Shown here piece after piece: positions 1-5,412 of a DNA stretch of 5,412 nucleotides. Each line of letters opens with the position of its first letter. Within the stretch, counting starts at the first letter, position 1. The stretch is from an uncultured Pseudomonadota bacterium (GTDB taxonomy: Bacteria > Pseudomonadota > Gammaproteobacteria > Methylococcales > Methylomonadaceae), in assembly GCA_903904275.1 (NCBI GenBank), contig CAIVBX010000149.1:1-5412 (forward strand), written 5' to 3'. Under the pieces are notes generated by a model that searched no databases, had not been told where the DNA came from, and was given only the letters and a program-made list of their open reading frames with translations. The translations under genes were made by a program, and so were the position numbers.

Positions 1-205
1 CCACACCTGTTACCAGTTGCGCGGTGCGCTCTTACCGCACCATTTCAACCTTACTGATTAGCCTAAACGAATTTAGCGGTATATTTTCTGCTGCACTTTC
101 CGTAGGCTCACGCCTCCCAGTCATTAACTGGCACTCTGCCCAGTGGAGTCCAGACTTTCCTCCCCTCTATCATTACAATAAAGCAGCGACTGTCCAGCCA
201 ACTCT
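1..205 (-). ncRNA. rnpB: RNase P RNA, bacterial class A (5' part, runs off left edge)
   Basis: Catalytic RNA of RNase P, which with the protein RnpA removes 5' leaders from pre-tRNAs. Read on the minus strand, the segment at 145-167 gives the universal GAGGAAAGUC core (P4 / conserved region I) within GAGGGGAGGAAAGUCUGGA. The segment at 19-40 gives GUGCGGUAAGAGCGCACCGC, the P11-region hairpin, followed by CUGGUAACAG at the window edge. The order and spacing match gammaproteobacterial class A RNAs. The 5' end is placed at about 205 because AGAGUUGGCUGGACAGUCGC aligns with the start of other gammaproteobacterial rnpB genes; it could be off by about 3 bases. E. coli rnpB is 377 nt, so roughly 150 nt, including the 3' strands of P4 and P1, lie outside the window. 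A short plus-strand reading frame over this RNA is not a gene. Confidence 0.96.
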
Positions 206-214
206 TTCGCGGTT

Positions 215-223
215 AGTCTAGCA
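215..223 (-). promoter_or_regulatory. Probable rnpB promoter (extended -10)
   Basis: On the minus strand TGCTAGACT gives an extended -10 (TGn plus TAGACT, 4 of 6 matches to TATAAT) about 9 bases before the inferred 5' end of rnpB. A GC-rich stretch (CCGCG) lies between, as is common before stable RNA start sites. No good -35 is seen at 16-18 bases; the region at 238-243 reads TCAGAA. An alternative -10, TATAGA at 230-235, would start the transcript about 15 bases further upstream. The assignment rests on position and is moderate. Confidence 0.45.
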
Positions 224-323
224 CATTACTCTATATTTTCTGACTTGCTTGTAAAACAACTATAAAAATGATTTTTCTTGATGCCTTCAAATCTGCATAC
301 CACCATTTTGAATATGTAAAATA

Positions 324-359
324 ATTTCCACGCTATGAGTTAAAACATAGCGTGGAAAT
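324..359 (-). terminator. Rho-independent terminator of the cytochrome gene
   Basis: A perfect inverted repeat has 14-bp arms at 324-337 and 346-359 (ATTTCCACGCTATG and its complement) and an 8-base loop. It lies 8 bases past the cytochrome stop codon. In the minus direction the stem is followed by the T-rich TATTTTA. In the plus direction no T run follows, so it should work one way only. It would separate cytochrome transcription from rnpB. Confidence 0.85.
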
Positions 360-367
360 GAACTGCT

Positions 368-2506
368 TTAACCCCCGTTAGGACCATTGTGACAAGTATA
401 ACAACCTACTATGTCACCTTTTTTAACAGATTTAGTACCCCATTCTGTGTTCCAACTTCTATCATCAAATACTTTTGATAATGCAGTACCTTTCAAATCA
501 TTGCCATGACAAGTTTTGCAGTCGGTAGGATTCTTTTTATAAAAACTGGGATGACCATTTTCACTTATTGCCCAACGACTATCATTCACATTGTGCATAC
601 CATGAGGTCCTGCTGAAGTGGCAGACAAACTACCTGCTTTATGACAAGTTGTACATTCGCTCACCGTTCCAGCATGACTACCTTGTAAATCTTTGGACGC
701 AATGTTGTCATTAGGGTGTTTATTATCATCAACCCAAATAGCATGCGTACTGTTATGGCAACCTTCACAAGTCACTTGTCCATGACCTTTACTAAAGCGG
801 AATAATTTGCCGTCATTTTCAGCAAAACGTTTATTCGTTGCTAATAGTGGTGAAGCCGCTGGGTCATTACGGTCATACGCATGAATTAAACGAATACCAT
901 CTTTAGCCAAATCGGCATTTATTATTGGATTTGCCTTAGCTGGAATGATGTGATTAACCGCATCACCTGTATGACAAGATTGGCAACGTGGTTCATCACC
1001 CCAAGCCTTACGATTTAACTCTGTTGTTCTTTGGTTAATCGTGCCGTAAGTTTGCATTGGTTTGTCAGCACCAACGGCTTTCATATCACCATGACAATTT
1101 TGGCAAGTTACCGTTTCTGTCATTGCACCACGCAAACATTTTGTGTTTGTACCTGGATGACATTGATAGCAGGCTTGTTGATCTGCTGGTGGAACACCGT
1201 TTAACGTTGCATCAAGACCAGCAACGGGAGCAGGCGTGTCATAGACGGTTTTACCATTCACAATATCAACTTTATCAGAATGGTAAGCGTGCATCACTTG
1301 TGACATCCATTTATGACCAACTTGGTTTCCTGTTGGTTTGCCATTACCTGCAAGGTCTAATGCGGGTGAATAATGGCAGCTTGCACACAAAACAGGCTGT
1401 TGATTTACCAAATTTGTATTTTCTTTTAAATCATGTAATTGCAAAATGTTTGTTCTAGTTTGTACATCAAGATTTGGATTTGAAGACCAACCAGAACCTA
1501 ATGCAGCTTTACTTCCTGACGCATGACAGTTACTACACGTTGTTTCATCAGAAACAGGCACAACAATATCGCTATGAGCTAATTCAACATTTGTGGTTTT
1601 ATCAAACGCACTCACACGCAACATAGGGTAAGGGTTGTAATTGTTATTATCGTCAAAAGGTAACATCGGAATGCCTTCAGCTGAAAATAAACCTAAGCCA
1701 ACATTCCAACTAAAACTGGTTTTACTTAAATCTTGTTGATTTGATGCTGAAAAGGGTACGTCATTAGGCATATACAAGCCTTTAATACCTTGACCACTAC
1801 TTAAATTTGCCCCGTACAACTTAGACACATTATCCCAAAAATTGGTTTTATATTTTGATGTTGAGTTAATGGAATTATTAGAATCAGGAATCGGTGAATA
1901 ACGTAATACAACAGAATTGCTATCTACAAGTTTAGGATTTCCTGTTGAATCGAGTCCAACAACTTGAGCGTTCACTACGTTGTAAGGTGGCAAAATGGAA
2001 AATACAGAGAAATCTTTATCAACACAGTGCATTCCTAAATCGTTATTTGCTAAAACTTTAAAATTTGTCAAAGAACTCGTAGGAACTGTAGTTGGTGTTG
2101 GAACTGGAGTTGGTGTTGGTGTTGGAACTGGAGTTGGCGTTGATGAGCCAGAATAATAAGTAAATTTGAGCTGGTTACTATTTTGATTTTTAGATGTAAC
2201 CAATTTTACATTAACAACCCCTTTTCCTTTTGGAACTTTAATCATTGTAGATGTGTTGTTCCACGAGATGATATTTTTGCCTGTAATTGCAGAACTACCA
2301 AAAATAACAGAACCTTTTCCTGTTCCAAAATTTTGTCCCGAAAGTAAAATTGATGCCCCTTGTGACGCGGTTGTTGGTGATAATGAGTTAAGAACTGGAG
2401 ATGATGTTTTCTTTCCGTTTCCGTTTCCGTCATCTGCACTAGCTAACTGAAAAGAAAAAAACAGCAAAAAAAATACTACATAAAAAAAGCGATTTGACGG
2501 TTTCAT
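368..2506 (-). CDS. Secreted nonaheme cytochrome c with TIG domain and Pro/Thr stalk
   Basis: A 712-aa exported multiheme c-type cytochrome, presumably an electron carrier in the periplasm or on the cell surface. Residues 1-24 form a Sec signal peptide with an apparent cleavage site after ASA. There is no lipobox, so it is not a lipoprotein. Residues about 35-118 resemble a TIG/IPT Ig-like domain (SPTTASQGASILLSGQNFG). Residues 122-142 are a Pro/Thr/Val linker. Residues about 146-322 hold no heme motif but include LGMHC (157-161). Nine CXXCH motifs begin at 324, 374, 446, 468, 508, 580, 618, 663 and 702; the last is 6 residues from the C-terminus. Many other His residues (for example 398, 406, 409, 542, 575, 635, 638, 652) could be distal ligands. 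Non-heme Cys161 and Cys457 may pair. There is no C-terminal anchor or sorting signal. The start is supported by AAGGAA 6 bases upstream. I do not recognise a named family; redox partner and substrate are unknown. Confidence 0.93.
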   Translation of the reverse strand: MKPSNRFFYVVFFLLFFSFQLASADDGNGNGKKTSSPVLNSLSPTTASQGASILLSGQNFGTGKGSVIFGSSAITGKNIISWNNTSTMIKVPKGKGVVNVKLVTSKNQNSNQLKFTYYSGSSTPTPVPTPTPTPVPTPTTVPTSSLTNFKVLANNDLGMHCVDKDFSVFSILPPYNVVNAQVVGLDSTGNPKLVDSNSVVLRYSPIPDSNNSINSTSKYKTNFWDNVSKLYGANLSSGQGIKGLYMPNDVPFSASNQQDLSKTSFSWNVGLGLFSAEGIPMLPFDDNNNYNPYPMLRVSAFDKTTNVELAHSDIVVPVSDETTCSNCHASGSKAALGSGWSSNPNLDVQTRTNILQLHDLKENTNLVNQQPVLCASCHYSPALDLAGNGKPTGNQVGHKWMSQVMHAYHSDKVDIVNGKTVYDTPAPVAGLDATLNGVPPADQQACYQCHPGTNTKCLRGAMTETVTCQNCHGDMKAVGADKPMQTYGTINQRTTELNRKAWGDEPRCQSCHTGDAVNHIIPAKANPIINADLAKDGIRLIHAYDRNDPAASPLLATNKRFAENDGKLFRFSKGHGQVTCEGCHNSTHAIWVDDNKHPNDNIASKDLQGSHAGTVSECTTCHKAGSLSATSAGPHGMHNVNDSRWAISENGHPSFYKKNPTDCKTCHGNDLKGTALSKVFDDRSWNTEWGTKSVKKGDIVGCYTCHNGPNGG
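2082..2141 (-). repeat. Tandem repeat coding the Pro/Thr linker
   Basis: Three units of 18, 24 and 18 bases (2082-2099, 2100-2123, 2124-2141) each begin GGAACTG on the plus strand and are built from a GTTGGT/GGTGTT hexamer theme. They encode residues about 123-142 of the cytochrome, a PTPVPTP-type linker. All units are multiples of 6, so gain or loss of a unit would keep the reading frame and only change stalk length. Confidence 0.85.
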
Positions 2507-2512
2507 GTCAAT

Positions 2513-2518
2513 TTCCTT
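2513..2518 (-). promoter_or_regulatory. Ribosome binding site of the cytochrome gene
   Basis: Minus-strand AAGGAA lies 6 bases before the ATG at 2504-2506. It fixes the start that gives the complete signal peptide. Confidence 0.75.
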
Positions 2519-2545
2519 AAATTTAAAGTGGAAAGCGTTTGTGCA

Positions 2546-2574
2546 TAAATACTGCGACTATCATTTAAAGTCAA
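2546..2574 (-). promoter_or_regulatory. Candidate sigma-70 promoter of the cytochrome gene
   Basis: On the minus strand TTGACT (2569-2574, 5 of 6 to consensus) is followed after 17 bases by TATTTA (2546-2551, only 3 of 6). The weak -10 could mean that an activator is needed. The -35 lies inside an imperfect dyad, TTAAAGT-C-AACTTAA (2565-2579), and ATTTAAAGT occurs twice, at 2521-2529 and 2563-2571, 42 bases apart. No terminator is evident after rsmI, so read-through from rsmI is also possible. Confidence 0.45.
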
Positions 2575-2594
2575 CTTAATTTTATATTACGAAT

Positions 2595-3449
2595 TTAACG
2601 ATTATTAAAAGTCAACGCAGCTTGATAAATCGGTTTCTTTTTACCGCCTGTAATTTCAACCGTTAAATCCACCGCTTTTTTCACGCTACATTCAGTAAGT
2701 AATAATTTCAAAATTCGTTCTTGGTCAGCTGTAATCACATTTTCGGAAACATCAATTTTTTCTGCGCCTTCGACAATAACGACAAATTCACCACGCTGCA
2801 TATTTGCATCGGTTTCAACTAATACGAGCATTTCGGCAAGTGGTAATTTCACAATCGTTTCGTGCAATTTAGTTAATTCGCGTGCAATCACAATCGAACG
2901 TTCAGCGGGCAAAACCGCTGCCATATCGTGCAAACAATCTAAAATTCGATGACATGATTCATAAAAAACCCATGTTGTTGAAATCGCCGCCCGTTCAGAA
3001 AAAAAGGTTTTTCGTGCTGATGAGGTTCTCGGTACAAAACCTTCAAACGTAAAAGGTGTAATTGCCACGCCTGCTGCCGATAAACCTGCAATTAACGCAC
3101 ACGCACCAACGATTGGAACGACTGTTAAATTTGCCTCATGAACAGCTTTAACAACAGGCATTCCTGGGTCGCTAATAAGTGGCGTTCCTGCGTCTGAAAC
3201 TAACGCAATTGATAAACCTGAACGCAATTTTTCGACAATTTCAACGGCGGCTTTGTCTTCATTATGTTGATGCAAGGCAATGACTTTGTTACTGATTCCA
3301 TAATGTTGTAATAGCATTTTGACATGGCGTGTATCTTCGGCAGCGATTAAATTAACGGATTTTAATGTTTCGACAGCGCGAAATGTGATGTCTGCTAAAT
3401 TACCGATTGGCGTAGCAACAACGTATAACTTTCCTGTTTCTTTGGTCAT
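2595..3449 (-). CDS. rsmI: 16S rRNA (cytidine-1402-2'-O)-methyltransferase
   Basis: RsmI uses S-adenosylmethionine to methylate the 2'-OH of C1402 of 16S rRNA in the ribosomal decoding centre; it acts in the cytoplasm. The protein is 284 aa, the usual length. The tetrapyrrole-methylase-type fold shows YVVATPIGNLADIT (9-22), AEDTR (37-41), the SAM-pocket motif SDAGTPLISDPG (85-96), FEGFVPR (135-141), FYESCHR (162-168) and ARELTKLHET (189-198). A C-terminal helical RsmI domain spans about 240-284, with KKAVDL and a KKK-Y pattern. The frame is open 26 codons further upstream, but that extension lies inside the preceding gene and is not RsmI-like. The Met at 3447-3449, with AAGGA 5 bases before it, is chosen. 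The start lies 2 bases after the upstream stop, so the two genes are very likely cotranscribed. Confidence 0.96.
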   Translation of the reverse strand: MTKETGKLYVVATPIGNLADITFRAVETLKSVNLIAAEDTRHVKMLLQHYGISNKVIALHQHNEDKAAVEIVEKLRSGLSIALVSDAGTPLISDPGMPVVKAVHEANLTVVPIVGACALIAGLSAAGVAITPFTFEGFVPRTSSARKTFFSERAAISTTWVFYESCHRILDCLHDMAAVLPAERSIVIARELTKLHETIVKLPLAEMLVLVETDANMQRGEFVVIVEGAEKIDVSENVITADQERILKLLLTECSVKKAVDLTVEITGGKKKPIYQAALTFNNR

Positions 3450-3451
3450 TT

Positions 3452-5161
3452 TTATCCTTGTTGTTTGGTGTAATTGGATTTTAAAGCAGAAAAACCACTG
3501 GTTAATACCGCCAAGCTCAGTAACCAAAGTAATAATTGCGTATTTGAAATGGTAAATAGCACCGCTTTTGTTAAACGATTCATTATAGATGGATAAGCAG
3601 CAATAAAATCACGACTGACGATAAACGCATAACTTTCACCTAAAATCAGCAAAAAGCCAAAACTTAACATGAAATAATTTAACCCTTTAATTGGGAAGGG
3701 CAGGGATGGAATATCGCCAAATAACGTTGCATCAGATGACATTCGAGTAATGAACATTAACGCAATTAAGCTGAAAACGGTTGTCTGTGTAACAGCGGTT
3801 GGAAAATCCACATAACGCCCATCCCACGCTAAAATAGCCGTTTTAACTGTCGCGTAAGCAACCACAATCAACAAACCATAATACAAACGTTTTGATAATT
3901 TAGTCGTTGGGGTTTGTTTTGTTAAAACTAAAACAACACGTTGTAAAATTAAACCCACAAATCCTGCATTAAAACTCAAAATTAACAGCGTTTGAATACG
4001 TTGGAAATCTGTGTAACTGGTTGTCCAAAGCGTTTGCATTTGCGATACAAATAACACCGCTAAAATTTGCGTAACAACGAAAAAAGTCAACAAGCGCGTT
4101 GTGCATAAGTCTGTTAATTGTTTTCTAAAAATGGCGATAATGCCTAAAAATAAAACGCTCGAAGCAGCTAACGATTTAACCCAACTCGGATTTTCATAAA
4201 CCTGACCTGTTAATGGAAAAACTTGTTGTCGAGAACTATCGTATAAGCCCCATTTTGCGCCAATCACACCTTCAAACGCGGCTTTCCACGGCTGATTAAA
4301 CGCTTCAACAATGTTGTAATCAAAGCCATTTGCGTTTGCCACTTTAATAAAATCACGAATAAAACGCGCTTCATTCACCACGCTGGGAATAGAAAAACCA
4401 CGTTGCTTTCCACCGCTAGGCCAACCTGATTCACCAATTAAAATCGGTTTATCGCCCGCAATTTTCTGAGCTTCTTGCTGAACTTGTTTGTAAATTCGTT
4501 CAACGTGCGAAGGTGCGTCATCAACTGAAATCGGTTCATCTTCCCAATAAGGCAAAATGTGAATGGTGATGAAATCTACTTCTTTAATCAGTTGCGGATT
4601 TTTCATGTATTCCGACCAAACGTCAGCGTAAGAAACAGGTTGTTTTACGGCTGCTTTCACTTGGCGAATATAGGCAATTAACTCGTCCACTTTCAAATCA
4701 CCACGCAACAACACTTCATTTCCCACAATCACCCGTTTCACCACATCAGGATGTTCATTTGCCGAGTGGATAAGTTCTGCCATTTCGAGGTCATTTTTGG
4801 CTTTGAGTTTGGCAGATTTTTCTGGTGTATTCGCTTTGTAAGAACCCAACCAACCGCCTTGCAACAGGGTTAAACCGTGTTTTTTTGCCAAGTCAGGAAT
4901 GAGCGGCATACTGCCTTCTGCGCTGGCATAAGTGCGGATGTTGTGCGCGACTTTGCCCATTAACTCTAAATCTTCATCAATTTGCATTTCGTTGGGAAAA
5001 ATCTCCAACATCGGGTCATGCCCTTCACGAAATGGCGCGTAAGATAGACTTTTTAATTTTCCCGCTGGCACATCTTCACCAACATTTTGCGGTAAATTTG
5101 TCGCCCAACTAAAAATAACGTTCAATAAAATAACGAGCGTTAGCCATGAAAATAGTTTCAT
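3452..5161 (-). CDS. Glycoside hydrolase family 17 domain protein with seven C-terminal membrane spans
   Basis: A 569-aa inner-membrane protein with a periplasmic GH17 domain. GH17 enzymes cleave or transfer beta-1,3-glucans by a retaining mechanism. Residues 3-20 form a signal peptide or anchor. The GH17 domain covers about 36-327, with the probable acid/base Glu149 in VGNEV (146-150) and nucleophile Glu244 in IGESGWPSGG (242-251). SYADVWSEY (177-185) and EAFNQPWK (286-293) are further GH17-like segments. Hydrophobic spans lie near 328-346, 357-375, 390-413, 426-445, 455-472, 494-515 and 534-558. The basic loops RKQLTDLCTTR and TKLSKR fall on the cytoplasmic side, which agrees with a periplasmic catalytic domain. 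Some proteobacterial GH17 proteins (NdvC of Bradyrhizobium, Pseudomonas Glt enzymes) act in beta-glucan remodelling and some carry a glycosyltransferase; none is visible here. A GGGA 11 bases before the ATG is a weak ribosome site, but the start gives a full signal sequence. Substrate, and whether it hydrolyses or transfers, are unknown. Confidence 0.9.
   Translation of the reverse strand: MKLFSWLTLVILLNVIFSWATNLPQNVGEDVPAGKLKSLSYAPFREGHDPMLEIFPNEMQIDEDLELMGKVAHNIRTYASAEGSMPLIPDLAKKHGLTLLQGGWLGSYKANTPEKSAKLKAKNDLEMAELIHSANEHPDVVKRVIVGNEVLLRGDLKVDELIAYIRQVKAAVKQPVSYADVWSEYMKNPQLIKEVDFITIHILPYWEDEPISVDDAPSHVERIYKQVQQEAQKIAGDKPILIGESGWPSGGKQRGFSIPSVVNEARFIRDFIKVANANGFDYNIVEAFNQPWKAAFEGVIGAKWGLYDSSRQQVFPLTGQVYENPSWVKSLAASSVLFLGIIAIFRKQLTDLCTTRLLTFFVVTQILAVLFVSQMQTLWTTSYTDFQRIQTLLILSFNAGFVGLILQRVVLVLTKQTPTTKLSKRLYYGLLIVVAYATVKTAILAWDGRYVDFPTAVTQTTVFSLIALMFITRMSSDATLFGDIPSLPFPIKGLNYFMLSFGFLLILGESYAFIVSRDFIAAYPSIMNRLTKAVLFTISNTQLLLWLLSLAVLTSGFSALKSNYTKQQG
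3455..3459 (-). promoter_or_regulatory. rsmI ribosome binding site inside the end of the upstream gene
   Basis: AAGGA on the minus strand is made by the last codons of the GH17 gene (CAA GGA, then stop TAA at 3452-3454) and sits 5 bases before the rsmI ATG. A ribosome finishing the upstream gene would cover this site, which fits translational coupling. It also decides the start against the 26-codon-longer frame. Confidence 0.8.
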
Positions 5162-5412
5162 TTTTGTTTTATTCCCAATTTAATCGTTGTGGGTAGATTT
5201 TATGCGATTTAATAGATAAGTGGTGCAATCTGAAATGGAAAGTTTTATTAAACTATTTGCACGCCGCCGTTTTTGGAGGAAGTTGATTTGTTGTAAAACT
5301 ATATTTTTGAATTGAATTGAATTGAATTGATATGAATCGAAATGCGGCTGGGTGTTAACGAATTTAATTACACTCAAAATGAGTCAATCTAAAACCAAAA
5401 AAGAAAATATCC
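5162..5412. other. Intergenic region upstream of the GH17 gene
   Basis: 251 bases with no convincing gene. Apart from the AATTG repeat it holds a possible minus-strand -10, TAAAAT (5197-5202), about 36 bases before the GH17 ATG; no good -35 is found at the usual distance. A small dyad, ACTCA-AAA-TGAGT (5372-5384), is too short to be a terminator. A minus-strand frame of 65 codons (5180-5377) has only a TTG start and spans the simple repeat, so it is not called. Confidence 0.6.
5307..5330. repeat. AATTG pentanucleotide tandem repeat, 4.8 copies
   Basis: The plus strand reads TTGA followed by four perfect ATTGA units, giving 24 bases of uninterrupted 5-base period. It lies about 146 bases upstream of the GH17 start codon and outside any supported gene. 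Such short repeats can change copy number by slippage. Confidence 0.9.

Noticed and set aside
24..221. Plus-strand reading frame of 65 codons
   Set aside because: It lies antisense to rnpB; the conserved RNase P RNA core explains the sequence.
265..277. AAAAAT-G-ATTTTT palindrome between rnpB and the terminator
   Set aside because: The stem is AT-only and has almost no loop, so it is a chance feature of AT-rich DNA rather than a terminator.
1057..1458. Plus-strand reading frame of 133 codons
   Set aside because: It is antisense to the heme domain of the cytochrome, whose frame carries the CXXCH motifs; the product has no recognisable domain.
368..2506. Lipoprotein, PEP-CTERM or other surface anchor on the cytochrome
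   Set aside because: There is no lipobox cysteine after the signal peptide and the chain ends 6 residues after the last heme motif.
3450..3527. 26-codon N-terminal extension of rsmI
   Set aside because: It overlaps the end of the GH17 gene, does not resemble RsmI, and the inner ATG has a good ribosome site.
5275..5312. Strong GGAGGA on the plus strand followed by TTG
   Set aside because: The frame from that TTG stops after about ten codons; no gene follows.
5180..5377. Minus-strand frame of 65 codons upstream of the GH17 gene
   Set aside because: It has only a TTG start, part of it is the AATTG repeat, and it has no ribosome site or domain.

Overview
The window carries, right to left on the minus strand, a GH17 glycosidase-like membrane protein, the 16S rRNA methyltransferase RsmI, a secreted nine-heme cytochrome c with an N-terminal TIG domain, and the 5' part of the RNase P RNA gene (rnpB), which runs off the left edge. 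All supported genes point the same way. The DNA is AT-rich. The bacterial class A RNase P RNA, the RsmI sequence and the rsmI/rnpB neighbourhood suggest a gammaproteobacterium. A respiratory, cytochrome-rich aquatic lineage (for example Methylococcales or Thiotrichales relatives) would fit, but the genus cannot be fixed from this sequence.

Layout. 1-205: rnpB, minus strand, partial, with a probable extended -10 promoter at 215-223. 206-367: intergenic, holding that promoter and a 14-bp-stem terminator (324-359) for the cytochrome gene. 368-2506: cytochrome c of 712 aa with a signal peptide, a TIG domain, a Pro/Thr linker, a heme-free module and nine CXXCH motifs. 2507-2594: the cytochrome's probable promoter and ribosome binding site. 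2595-3449: rsmI, 284 aa. 3452-5161: GH17 domain protein with seven C-terminal membrane spans, ending 2 bases before the rsmI start. 5162-5412: 251 bases with no convincing gene, containing a near-perfect AATTG pentanucleotide repeat.

How the genes relate. The GH17 gene and rsmI look like one operon with translational coupling. In Pseudomonas and other gammaproteobacteria rsmI lies close to rnpB, followed by mraZ/rsmH, so the cytochrome appears to be an accessory gene placed in a conserved housekeeping neighbourhood, with its own promoter and terminator. No functional link between the cytochrome and its neighbours is visible. It is the most unusual gene here: a secreted multiheme protein with an adhesion-type Ig-like domain on a flexible stalk, which suggests electron transfer at or beyond the outer membrane. 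That role is inferred, not shown.
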